Origin: Deltaproteobacteria bacterium
Lineage (GTDB): Bacteria; Myxococcota_C; UBA6777
DNA: 59,505 bases
Assembly (NCBI GenBank): GCA_002731275.1
Contig: PCBK01000038.1
Location: 1 to 59,505 of the forward strand
Direction: 5' to 3'
Below the pieces are notes generated by a model. That model worked only from the letters and a program-made list of their open reading frames with translations, made no database searches and was not told the DNA's origin. Position 1 is the first letter of the stretch. Each line of letters begins with the position of its first letter. Shown here one piece after another: positions 44,024-54,177 of the stretch. A program made the position numbers and the translations under genes.

Positions 44024-45469
44024 ATGAAGCTGGAAACAAAGGCGCGAAAGATCCACAAGATGCTCGAAGAGCTGTATCCTGAGACGCCTATCCCACTCGA
44101 CCACAAAGATCCATACACCCTCCTGATCGCTGTCCTGCTCTCCGCACAGTGCAAAGATGAACGCGTCAACAAGATCACACCTCACCTGTTCAAAAGAGCT
44201 GACAAACCAGCAGATATGATCGAGTGTTCTGTCGATGAGATCGAAGATATTATTCGGCCTTGTGGACTCGCACCGCGTAAATCTGCCGCGATCTGGGAAC
44301 TCTCACAGATCCTGCTCAAAAAACATGGTGGTGAGGTCCCCGACACATTCGAAGATCTGGAGGCGTTGCCCGGTGTGGGACACAAGACCGCGTCTGTCGT
44401 GATGGCGCAGGCGTTCGAACATCCAGCCTTTCCTGTCGATACACACATCCACAGACTCGCACGACGCTGGGGCCTGAGTGAAGGCAAAAATGTCGTCCAG
44501 GTCGAGAACGATCTCAAAGCGCTCTTCCCCAAAGATAAGTGGAACAAAGTGCACCTTCAGATCATCTTCTTCGGTCGCGAATACTGTCCTGCACGTGGCC
44601 ACAATCCCGAAGAATGTCCGATCTGTTCATGGGCCGGGGTCAAGTCCGTCCTCGATGCTGAGAAGAAAAAGAAAAAGAAACCCACCAAAAAGGACACAAT
44701 TCCCACAAAGAAAACTGCCACGAAGAAAGCCGCCGCGAAAACAACGACGAAGAAGACCACCAAGAAAACAACTGCCGCAAAGAAGGCAACGACCACCACA
44801 AAAGAGACCGCTCCCAAGAAGTCTCCCACCAAAACGACAACCACGACAAAAAAGACCTCCACGAAGAAGTCTTCAAAAACAACGACAAAGGCTGCACCTT
44901 CTAAGCGCACACCTGCGAAGTCGACGACCAAGGCTGTGCCAAAGCAAGCCGCCTCCAAAAAGGTGGAAGAGCCGACGTTGTGGTCCATCGCAGTGGGGGT
45001 CGTGATGTATCGTCGGAAGGTGTTGATGATCAAGCGCGCACGTGAGCCGTACAAGGGGCTTTGGGCGTTACCTGGTGGGAAGATCGAGGCGAATGAGTTC
45101 ATGGTTGACGCGGCGATCCGCGAGATCAAAGAGGAGACAGGCCTTGATGTGTCCTTCGAGGACTATTTGGGCTTGGTCTCTGAGCACCTTATCGAGAAGA
45201 AGGCGATCCACGATCACTTCTTGCTGCATATTTGTCGACTGAAGCCAAAGAAAGGCTCGAAGATCAGCGCCCAAGAAGAGGGTGAGGTGGCGTGGTTCAC
45301 GATGAAGCAGCTCGAAGCACAGAAAGACGAAATGGTACCAAGTGATTACGAGATCATTGAGCGGATGGTCAACGAGGAGGAGGGCAACGCCTTCGCGTGT
45401 GTGATCGAGAAGAAGGGGAGACGTCACACATTGCGTTCATTTGAGTCCATGTCGTGTCAGAGTCGTTAG
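44024..45469 (+). CDS. Endonuclease III fused to a Nudix hydrolase by a Lys/Thr-rich linker
   Basis: 481 residues. Residues 1-212 are a DNA glycosylase/AP lyase of the Nth type: helix-hairpin-helix LEALPGVGHKTAS with Lys121, and VDTHIHR with Asp139, equal to Lys120/Asp138 in E. coli. The iron-sulphur region has Cys188, Cys198 and Cys201 but no fourth cysteine. Residues about 213-315 are a linker of Lys, Thr, Ala and Pro. Residues about 316-480 form a Nudix hydrolase with a perfect Nudix box (G352 to L374: GKIEANE ... REIKEETGL), likely MutT-like. The two halves would excise oxidised bases and remove oxidised nucleotides. The gene follows selD by 44 bp and overlaps the convergent kinase gene by 4 bp. 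Confidence 0.9.
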   Translation: MKLETKARKIHKMLEELYPETPIPLDHKDPYTLLIAVLLSAQCKDERVNKITPHLFKRADKPADMIECSVDEIEDIIRPCGLAPRKSAAIWELSQILLKKHGGEVPDTFEDLEALPGVGHKTASVVMAQAFEHPAFPVDTHIHRLARRWGLSEGKNVVQVENDLKALFPKDKWNKVHLQIIFFGREYCPARGHNPEECPICSWAGVKSVLDAEKKKKKKPTKKDTIPTKKTATKKAAAKTTTKKTTKKTTAAKKATTTTKETAPKKSPTKTTTTTKKTSTKKSSKTTTKAAPSKRTPAKSTTKAVPKQAASKKVEEPTLWSIAVGVVMYRRKVLMIKRAREPYKGLWALPGGKIEANEFMVDAAIREIKEETGLDVSFEDYLGLVSEHLIEKKAIHDHFLLHICRLKPKKGSKISAQEEGEVAWFTMKQLEAQKDEMVPSDYEIIERMVNEEEGNAFACVIEKKGRRHTLRSFESMSCQSR

Positions 45470-47388
45470 GGCCATGCGCAGCGGAAGCCAATGTCATCCG
45501 CTTGTGTGTCTGGTGAGAGGGCGTGTTGATGGGTGGTGTAGAGTTCTTTGTAGGGGGAACGGAAGCTCCCACCACGAAGTGTACGTTTGAAACAGTGCTT
45601 TTCTTTTTGCTCGGTACATCCGAGAGTCCATTCTTTGACATTGCCTGTCATGTGATAGACGCCGAAGAAGCTCTTGTCGCGTTTGAAGGTCGCACGAGGT
45701 GAGGGTGCGCCTGGGTTGTTTGGGCACTCGTGTGAGTGTGCGACGTTGGCGGCTTTGCAGGAGAGTCGTTTGCCGAGGGGGATGAGTCGTTTATCCCAAC
45801 CTCTCGCAGCTTTTTCCCACTCGTAGGGGGTGGGGAGTCGTTTTTGTCTGAATTTACAATATCGCACGGCGTCGTGCCACGAGACAAACGCGATGGGAGC
45901 GTCGAGATCGCCACTGTTGGTGTGTTTGGGGTGCTTTGTGCACTGTTTGGCTTCGACACACTGTGCGTATTCACGTCGTGTGACCTCGTAGGTGTCGATC
46001 CAGAAGGTGGGCAGTCGTTTCCAGCTGATAGGGTGTGGGCCGCCTTTGCCGCCAAAGTAGAACCAGCCTTTGGGGATCTTGACCATCTGGTCGAGCTGCA
46101 TGGGTGGATCTGGGCGTCTTTGTTCGAGATACTGTGCCTGGACGAGTGGTGCGTCTGGTGCGGCGCTGAGGGCTGGCAACATCCAGGGACTTGGTGTGAG
46201 GGGTTGTTTCTTCCAGGGGTTGATATGTTGCCACTGTGTCGTGAGGAAGTTGCGTGAGGAGGGGAGAGCAGCGGCGATGATCAGCGTCAGCGCTGCGAAG
46301 ATAAAGAAGACCGGCAGCGATCGTCGTTTAGGGATGGAGACCTCTGTTGGGTGTGAGAGGGCGAGCAGTGATTGTCGTGCTGTTTGTGCGTTGGCTGGAC
46401 GCTTTGCGGCGTCTTTGTAGAGTAGTTTTTGGTGCCACGCGTTGAGACCTTCTGGGAGGTAGGTGAGGACATCGGAGGGGAGGCGAGGTGGTTCCTCTTC
46501 GAGGACTTGCCGGACCATATGAAGGACGTTGTTGGTGGTGATCAGTCGGGCACCGGACCAGACCTCATAGAGCATCGCGCCGAGCGCGTAAAGATCGGTC
46601 TTTGGTGTGATCGGAAGCTCTGGTCGGAGCTGTTCGGGGGCCATGTAGGGGACGGTCCCAGTCTCTTCGTAGCGGTTGCCGATCGTTGTGGAGAGGCCAC
46701 TGTCTCGGATCTGTGCGAGGCCAAAGTCCATGACCTTGACTTTGTATGTGGGCAGTGGTTGGAGGATGGGTTCATCGTCGAACCAGGCTTCGCGTTGTTG
46801 TGGCGCGTTATTTTCGGGGGTGGAGCCGACGAGGAAGATGTTGTCGGGCTTGAGATCTCTGTGAATGACGCCGCGTTCGTGTGCGTGATGAAGGGCGGAG
46901 AGGATGTCTTCGGCGAGGGAGAGGCCTTCATGTGGTGGGAGGGGACCGCGTTTGAGGCGGTCGCCGAGGGTTTCGCCTTCGAGCAGCTCCATAATGATAG
47001 CGAAGCGGTTGTGTTCTTCGATCATCTCGTGAAATTTCACGATGTGTGGGTGTTCGAGCGCGGCGAGGGCTTTGCCTTCTCGTTGGAGGCGGCGGCGTGC
47101 GCGTGGGTCGCCTTCTCGAAGGGCGGGGAGCATTTTGAGCGCGAAGTAGGTCTGTGTTTTGACGTGGAGGGCCTTGTAGACTTCTCCCATACCGCCTTCA
47201 CCGAGTCGCTCTTTGAGGACGTAGCCGGCCATTTGTTTGGGCGTGGTGGAGGGAGGTTCTGTGGGGACGTGGCTCTCTGGGGGAGGTGTTTTGGGAGGGA
47301 CAGTACTGAGTCCTCCCATCAGACGACCACAGTAAGTACAAAAACGACTTTCTGATGGATTCTCACGCCCACAAGCTTCACACTTCAT
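45466..47388 (-). CDS. Zinc-ribbon Ser/Thr protein kinase with C-terminal FGE-like domain
   Basis: 640 residues from the ATG at 47388, where a zinc ribbon begins (Cys3, 6, 17, 20). The kinase domain (about 55-320) has Gly loop GEGGMGEV (63-70), Lys85 (ALK), HRDLKPDN, and VMDFGLAQ; it is complete. A membrane segment near 350-372 (SLPVFFIFAALTLIIAAAL) puts the C-terminal FGE-sulfatase-like domain (about 430-640, ending RGGSFRS ... GFRCAWP) outside. A receptor-like kinase whose periplasmic part senses a ligand is the likely design. The FGE-like fold in such kinases is usually a binding domain, not a catalyst. Its stop overlaps the end of nth-nudix. This gene and the kinase-sigma54 fusion share the kinase-FGE combination. 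Confidence 0.87.
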   Translation of the reverse strand: MKCEACGRENPSESRFCTYCGRLMGGLSTVPPKTPPPESHVPTEPPSTTPKQMAGYVLKERLGEGGMGEVYKALHVKTQTYFALKMLPALREGDPRARRRLQREGKALAALEHPHIVKFHEMIEEHNRFAIIMELLEGETLGDRLKRGPLPPHEGLSLAEDILSALHHAHERGVIHRDLKPDNIFLVGSTPENNAPQQREAWFDDEPILQPLPTYKVKVMDFGLAQIRDSGLSTTIGNRYEETGTVPYMAPEQLRPELPITPKTDLYALGAMLYEVWSGARLITTNNVLHMVRQVLEEEPPRLPSDVLTYLPEGLNAWHQKLLYKDAAKRPANAQTARQSLLALSHPTEVSIPKRRSLPVFFIFAALTLIIAAALPSSRNFLTTQWQHINPWKKQPLTPSPWMLPALSAAPDAPLVQAQYLEQRRPDPPMQLDQMVKIPKGWFYFGGKGGPHPISWKRLPTFWIDTYEVTRREYAQCVEAKQCTKHPKHTNSGDLDAPIAFVSWHDAVRYCKFRQKRLPTPYEWEKAARGWDKRLIPLGKRLSCKAANVAHSHECPNNPGAPSPRATFKRDKSFFGVYHMTGNVKEWTLGCTEQKEKHCFKRTLRGGSFRSPYKELYTTHQHALSPDTQADDIGFRCAWP

Positions 47389-47915
47389 ACAGCTTTGCCT
47401 TTTGCTCTCGAAATATCGGGTCTTCGAATGTTTCTTTTGCTGGAGATCATGTGCAGTGATGGGTGTTTGTGTTCCAGCGTTGGCTTTTGTTCTTTTCCTT
47501 TGGGTAAAGATAACATGCTTGTGGGGGGATGCCAATGTCTATGAAGAAAGAGTGAGGGGGAGTCATTTTGGGACTGTAGAGACCTTACTGCGGGATAGTT
47601 TCCCAGGAATACATTGTTTTTTGGGGTTGGAATAAATTTGGAGAAAAATCGAAAAAATTCCCTTGACATCTTGTAGTCAAGCATTATCACTTACGCTGCA
47701 TTTGTTGAGCACAACTTGTTCCCGAATGGGACAGTGAAGCTTGTGTTCTTCCGGCAGGGAAGGGCACACATAAACAAACGATTGTCTGTGTCAGGCGTAT
47801 GATTGTGATGCCACAACAGGTGAGAGCCGACGCAGGATTTATTTTTGATGAACGTTCAAAAACGAACGAGTTATCTCTTTTTCCAGATGAAAAAAACAAA
47901 AGGGAGAGATGGACG
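47389..47915. other. Intergenic region with groE promoter and long leader
   Basis: 527 bp without a supported gene. It holds the groE promoter candidate (47663-47690) and an about 220-base groES leader. In the leader CGTTC and GAACG form a small inverted repeat near 47850-47866. No CIRCE element (TTAGCACTC-N9-GAGTGCTAA) is present. Confidence 0.5.
47662..47690 (+). promoter_or_regulatory. Candidate groE promoter with inverted repeat over the -35
   Basis: TTGACA (47663-47668) is followed after 16 bp by TATCAC (47685-47690). CTTGAC (47662-47667) and GTCAAG (47676-47681) form an inverted repeat across the -35 and spacer, suitable for a repressor. A link to groE control is inference. Confidence 0.5.
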
Positions 47916-48206
47916 ATGAAGGTGCAACCACTCCACGATCGAATCTTGGTCCGTCGTGTTGAAAGCGAAGAAAAAACAGCAGGTGGTCTTTACATTCCTG
48001 AGACAGCCAAAGAGAAGCCCCTCTCCGGGCTGGTTGTTGCGTGCGGAAAAGGTAAGATCCTTGAAGATGGATCACGCCGCACACTCGACGTCAAAGAAGG
48101 CGACAAGATCCTCTTTGGCAAGTATGCAGGTACAGAGATCAATCTCGATGGAGAAGAACACCTCATTCTCCGCGAAGACGACATTCTCGCAGTTGTAAAC
48201 GACTAA
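47916..48206 (+). CDS. groES: Co-chaperonin GroES
   Basis: 96 residues from the ATG at 47916, with the GGGAG site upstream; the in-frame ATG at 47799 would add 39 unrelated residues. The sequence [28 protein letters not shown] is typical, and the mobile loop (about 17-32) and the [21 protein letters not shown] core are complete. It caps GroEL in the protein-folding cage. groEL follows by 45 bp, forming the usual groESL operon. Confidence 0.97.
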   Translation: MKVQPLHDRILVRRVESEEKTAGGLYIPETAKEKPLSGLVVACGKGKILEDGSRRTLDVKEGDKILFGKYAGTEINLDGEEHLILREDDILAVVND

Positions 48207-48215
48207 TTTTTCTGA

Positions 48216-49904
<1,689 letters not shown>

Positions 49905-49930
49905 TCCTCCTTCTCCTCTCGCTCCTATGC

Positions 49931-49961
49931 AAAAGGACCCTCTTCAGGGTCCTTTTTTTTT
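49931..49961 (+). terminator. Strong intrinsic terminator after groEL
   Basis: AAAAGGACCCT (49931-49941) pairs with AGGGTCCTTTT (49946-49956) across CTTC, followed by a T-run. Confidence 0.93.
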
Positions 49962-50093
49962 GCCTTTTTCTCCCCCATATAGCCTTTTCTCTGCACATTC
50001 CTTCAAAACGTGCTATCCTGCCTTCCACTCTATCGTCTACAGATCATGAGCAAACCAAACGTTTTGACAAAAACAACACGAAAGGTTTCTACG

Positions 50094-50573
50094 ATGAATC
50101 GACTGTTCTTTTTTGTATGTATATGTCTGAGTCTGACGTGTCTGACGGCCTGTCCCAAAAAACAGGTCAAGCCCGCTCGTGTGGCGCTCTCATATGGAAA
50201 AAAATACATCGCATGGCGCACCATCACCAAGCGCAAGTTCCCCTCGCAAAACCACGGCAACTTTGTCCAACAAATCTACGCCAACGATATTGCTTTGCGC
50301 ACCAGCAATGGTGACAAGCCCCTACCTTATAAAGAAGGCGCGACGTTTGTCATGATCATGCACAACGACGAAGGCACACGCCAAGAGAACGCCTACGTCA
50401 TGCGCAAGATGGGCAGCTCCTACCACCCCGGCTACAAGAATTGGCGCTACACTGTCGTTCGTCTCTCTGACTGGACCATCGAGCGCGATGGCAAACTCGC
50501 CGATTGTATCCGCTGCCACTACAAGAGCAGACGACGTGACTATGTCCCCCTCATGAAAAAAGATAATCTGTAA
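50094..50573 (+). CDS. Cytochrome P460-like lipoprotein
   Basis: 159 residues from the ATG at 50094, preceded by AAAGG; an upstream in-frame ATG gives no signal-compatible start. The signal ends at LTCLTAC with lipid Cys20. The mature part has a beta fold and a C-terminal heme c motif CIRCH (about 138-142), preceded by conserved aromatics (GYKNWRYTVVRL). This is the cytochrome P460 layout: small periplasmic heme proteins that oxidise hydroxylamine or detoxify NO/peroxide, or are of unknown role. A lysine that could crosslink to the heme (GKLADCIRCH) is present. It stands alone downstream of groEL. Confidence 0.75.
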   Translation: MNRLFFFVCICLSLTCLTACPKKQVKPARVALSYGKKYIAWRTITKRKFPSQNHGNFVQQIYANDIALRTSNGDKPLPYKEGATFVMIMHNDEGTRQENAYVMRKMGSSYHPGYKNWRYTVVRLSDWTIERDGKLADCIRCHYKSRRRDYVPLMKKDNL

Positions 50574-50748
50574 GTGCCTTCCCCCCATTCACAACCTTCA
50601 TCCACATGTGCTGATTTTTTTCATTCTCTTTCTCTGGGATTCGTGCATCATAGAGGGAGCATTGGTGATGTCTCTTTGGGCATTCATTACAAATTTTCAC
50701 ATTTTTTGAGCGGTGTGTGAGACCAAATAGCGCACGTAGGAGTCTTGC

Positions 50749-51324
50749 ATGTCAGAAGGCGGAAGGAGCGTGGAAGAGAAAGATCTGTTGGAGCTGGCCA
50801 AGGCCGGAGACCAAGAAGCATTTGTCAAGCTGTATCGCCGTTACTACCCCGTGGTGTACCGTTTCTGTATGACCTTTGGGGGGATCGACGCGGATACAGC
50901 CAAAGACGTCTTGCAAGAGTCCTTTATTCGGGCTTTTCGACACATCGATAAGCTGCGAGAAGGGCAAAAGTTTCTGGCGTGGTTGCTGACCATCACAAGA
51001 AATCGTTGTCTGAGTTACCTCAGTAAAGAAGATGGCTTTGATCGCAAACATCTTGCCTGGAGCCGTGAAGCTGACCTGCTGCTCGCTGGTACGACAGCCG
51101 AAACGTTTGAAACTGAAAGGCAAATCAAGATCGTCCAAGAGGTGATTGAGGAGATGCCCGACGGTGGCATGAAAGATTGCGCGAGAGCCTTTTACACACA
51201 AGGACTCAGCACTTCCGAGATCGCCGAGACACTTGGTATCCCCAAGAGCACTGTGACGACCCGTTTGGATCGCTTTCGCACTCGTATCCGCAAGCGACTG
51301 CTTGCTCGTTTAATGATCTCATGA
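50749..51324 (+). CDS. ECF-type RNA polymerase sigma factor
   Basis: 191 residues, TAGGAG upstream of the ATG. Region 2 spans AFVKLYRRYYPVVYRFCMTFGGIDADTAKDVLQESFIRAFRHI; region 4 has GLSTSEIAETLGIPKSTVTTRLDRFRTRIRKRL. The usual helix-turn-helix is intact. It heads a same-strand cluster with a membrane-anchored DUF4384 protein (49 bp after), a caspase and a large lipoprotein. It probably controls its own cluster, with the DUF4384 protein as the likely anti-sigma factor. Confidence 0.9.
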   Translation: MSEGGRSVEEKDLLELAKAGDQEAFVKLYRRYYPVVYRFCMTFGGIDADTAKDVLQESFIRAFRHIDKLREGQKFLAWLLTITRNRCLSYLSKEDGFDRKHLAWSREADLLLAGTTAETFETERQIKIVQEVIEEMPDGGMKDCARAFYTQGLSTSEIAETLGIPKSTVTTRLDRFRTRIRKRLLARLMIS

Positions 51325-51373
51325 AGACCTCATCTCATGAGCGCATCAAAACAAAGATAGAAGAGAAGGAACC

Positions 51374-52324
51374 ATGCATCAACAAGATCAATCTCCCCTC
51401 ACAAGACAGGACCTCCCCCTGATCTATGAGGGTTCATGGAGCGAAGATACACACCCCGATATCATCGCCTATCTTATGGATGAAGCCTCCGACCTCGACC
51501 CACTCTTTGATGTCGGTGATCAAGGTGCGTCCATCGAGCTCTCTACCGATGAGGCTGACGCGATCCTCACACAGGTCCTTCGTGAGACCGCAAATGAACG
51601 CAAACAAATGGCTGCCCGTGCCGAGGCGATGAAGGCACCTTCTTTCTGGGGATGGCTGCAAGACATGCTCTCCTCCCCGCTGATGTGGGCGGCGGCTGCC
51701 TGTCTCTTTGTCCTCGCCTCACCCTCCCTCTCCATGTGGTCTGCCGACGTCGAACCCAAACAACAGCTCAAACACACAACGCCTCGTAAGGTGACAACAC
51801 CTCGCAAGGTCGCGCCCCGCAAAGTTGTGCAGAGAAAGTTGCCTGTCCGCGTCGTCCCCAAAGAGATCCTGACGACGAAGGGCGACGCACGTGGGACACT
51901 TCATATTGAGCAGGTCCTGCGTTTGCACGCGACGACCAAAGGTCCTTCCTATAAAAGAGAGTCCTTCCAACACAAACGCACGTACTTTGTTGGAGATGGT
52001 TTTGACCTGCGGTTGCGTCTACAAAAGGAGGGCTACGTGACTCTCCTGCGGATCGACAAAAAGGGCCAGATCGAGCATCTCTTCCCCTTCTCGAAAAAGG
52101 CACACAAACACTGCAAAGCAGGGGAGACACGGTTGGCCATGAGAGGTCAGCCTGTGGTGTACTTTTTGGACAAACCTTTCGGTCAACAGACGCTCGTGCT
52201 GCTTTACAGCCAAAAACCTTACGCTGCATTTCCTGCACAGCTAGATGCGCTCAGTAAGGAACAACGTGAGCTGCTACACGCGGCTGACAAAATCGCGTTC
52301 TCCGTTGCGCCTCGTGAACCTTGA
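51374..52324 (+). CDS. Single-pass DUF4384 protein, likely anti-sigma factor
   Basis: 316 residues with a GAGAAGG site. The cytoplasmic part (1-95) is acidic and helical, with a helix (STDEADAILTQVLRETANERKQM) that could hold the sigma factor. One membrane segment spans about 102-121. A basic Pro/Arg/Lys stretch (about 130-160) and a C-terminal DUF4384 domain (about 165-290; GFDLRLRLQKEGYVTLLRID) are outside. Genes encoding DUF4384 next to caspases are recurrent in bacteria. The anti-sigma role is inferred from the neighbouring ECF gene and the membrane topology; no zinc motif is seen. Confidence 0.75.
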   Translation: MHQQDQSPLTRQDLPLIYEGSWSEDTHPDIIAYLMDEASDLDPLFDVGDQGASIELSTDEADAILTQVLRETANERKQMAARAEAMKAPSFWGWLQDMLSSPLMWAAAACLFVLASPSLSMWSADVEPKQQLKHTTPRKVTTPRKVAPRKVVQRKLPVRVVPKEILTTKGDARGTLHIEQVLRLHATTKGPSYKRESFQHKRTYFVGDGFDLRLRLQKEGYVTLLRIDKKGQIEHLFPFSKKAHKHCKAGETRLAMRGQPVVYFLDKPFGQQTLVLLYSQKPYAAFPAQLDALSKEQRELLHAADKIAFSVAPREP

Positions 52325-52432
52325 ATTGCTCGTGCGTCGGCACTATCCTTTATAAAGAATGAAGAAGTGTCGTCTTGCGACGTCTGAATGAATAGAGCTT
52401 GTATTTTTTTCTGATTGATATGGTTGTGATAG

Positions 52433-54169
52433 ATGTCCCACATGAAGAGCTTGCACAGGCTTCCTGAGTGGGGAGCACTGGTTCTACTTTTGCCATTTCT
52501 CTGGCAGTGCAGCTCTTCGATCCAACAGACCTCTACCAACCAAAACAAAGGGTTTCGTCCCTTCCCTGTTGGTTCCAGTCGCTCGGCACTTCAAGCCGCA
52601 AGTCTGTCCAAAAAATCTTCCCCTCAAGAGACCACAATCCCCCAAAAAGGACGTCGAATCGCGTTGCTCATCGGTATCAATGAGTACCGTGACAAGACCT
52701 GGCACCGCCTTCGTTTTGCGGCCAAAGACGCCAACGATCTCGCGCGTGTTTTGCGCGAGAAGAAGCTCGGGCACTTCAACACGATGATGCTCCACGTTGG
52801 ACGTTCAAGTACGACCAAGGCCTCTATCCTCGCCGCGTTCAAGAAGCTCGCGTCGCTCAACGTCAACAAGCACGACACGGTCCTCGTGTACGTCTCTGGT
52901 CACGGGACACTTGCGCGAGACAAACAGTACAGGATGAGGCGGTATCTCGTGACACACGACGCGAACGCCAAGGACATCCACAACACGGCGCTCGCGATCA
53001 ACCGACTTCGCAAGCTGTTTAATGGCCTCAAGAGCCAGCGAAAGGTCTTGCTCCTCGCGACATGCCACTCTGGTAATGGGAAGAGTGGTCTCAACGGCAA
53101 AGTGAAAGCCGAGCTGCGTACATTAAAAGGACCGTTTTTTGTCAAGCCGATGGAGCTCGTCTCTCGTGCGACGATCTTTTTGGGCGTGTGTGGCTTTGGG
53201 GAGACCGCGCAAGAGTCTTCAAAGCTGCGCAACGACATCTACACACACTACTTTATCAAGGCGCTGAAGAATCGCTACGACGCGAATGGTGATGGCGCCG
53301 TCACTGTCCTCGAAGCCCACGATTACGCCAAAGAGTTGACCTACCACCACACCCACGGACGTCAGCGTCCCTATGCAGAGTCCGATATTCTCGGGACGGA
53401 CCCGATCGTCCTCGTCGGCAAAAAGAAGCGCCTCGGTAAGCCTGTTTTGTACGCTTATAACAATCGCTTCTTTGGTGTTGAGGTGCGTGTCAATGGGACC
53501 CCCAAAGGGACCTTCCCACGTGGGATCGATGTGGGGACTGGAAAACAAAAGATCACGCTCGTCACACCCACTCAAAAAGTGCTCTTTCAAGGAGATGTGT
53601 ACTTCCGTTCGGGACAACGTATGGAGGTGAATCAACTCTTTGAGAGTCGTTTCTTTAGTTTTTCGATGGCAGCCAAGAGCGGGTATCAGATCTTTTTGGA
53701 GGGCTCTTCTGAGGATCGTATGACCGCAAATCTTCCGATCTTTGGTATCGATCTTCGTTGGAAGCGCTTCGCACACGTGAGCGTCCCGCTCGATCTTCGT
53801 TTGGAGTTCGCCTTCGCACGTAACAGTCATGCCCTCGCAGCGCAGGACAATCGTCCACAGACCGTGACGGAGCTGAATCTCGGCGTCGCGCTCCTGTACC
53901 ACTTTGACTGGAAAATGATCTCGGCATTTACGGGGATCCGTTTGAGTGGGATTTACCTGGATCGTCAATCCGATCTGCATGTCGACATCAATGACTTCTT
54001 CTTCTCATTTCAGCCGGGCCTTCTGCTTGGTGGCGAGTGGCGTCTTCATCCTCGTTGGAGTCTGTTCGCCGAGTCCAGATTAAATTACACCTATATCACC
54101 ACCGCAGACGGTCAACCGCGCCACCAAGGCTCGTTTGAGATCGTCGGCGGATTTCACTTTCACTTCTGA
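52433..54169 (+). CDS. Exported caspase (C14) with beta-barrel-like C-terminal domain
   Basis: 578 residues. An N-terminal hydrophobic leader ends near LPFLWQCSSS and may be a lipoprotein signal, although Gln at -1 is unusual. The peptidase C14/caspase domain (about 72-330) has RRIALLIGINEY (74-85), YVSGHGT with catalytic His157, and LLATCHSGN with catalytic Cys211. An Ig-like or PEGA-like part (about 345-390) follows. The C-terminal 190 residues, rich in alternating aromatic strands (GVALLYHFDWKMISAFTGIRLSG) and ending in ...FHFHF, look like an outer-membrane beta-barrel. The protease would therefore sit at the cell surface, unlike cytosolic bacterial caspases. Target unknown. Confidence 0.82.
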   Translation: MSHMKSLHRLPEWGALVLLLPFLWQCSSSIQQTSTNQNKGFRPFPVGSSRSALQAASLSKKSSPQETTIPQKGRRIALLIGINEYRDKTWHRLRFAAKDANDLARVLREKKLGHFNTMMLHVGRSSTTKASILAAFKKLASLNVNKHDTVLVYVSGHGTLARDKQYRMRRYLVTHDANAKDIHNTALAINRLRKLFNGLKSQRKVLLLATCHSGNGKSGLNGKVKAELRTLKGPFFVKPMELVSRATIFLGVCGFGETAQESSKLRNDIYTHYFIKALKNRYDANGDGAVTVLEAHDYAKELTYHHTHGRQRPYAESDILGTDPIVLVGKKKRLGKPVLYAYNNRFFGVEVRVNGTPKGTFPRGIDVGTGKQKITLVTPTQKVLFQGDVYFRSGQRMEVNQLFESRFFSFSMAAKSGYQIFLEGSSEDRMTANLPIFGIDLRWKRFAHVSVPLDLRLEFAFARNSHALAAQDNRPQTVTELNLGVALLYHFDWKMISAFTGIRLSGIYLDRQSDLHVDINDFFFSFQPGLLLGGEWRLHPRWSLFAESRLNYTYITTADGQPRHQGSFEIVGGFHFHF

Positions 54170-54177
54170 GGAACACC

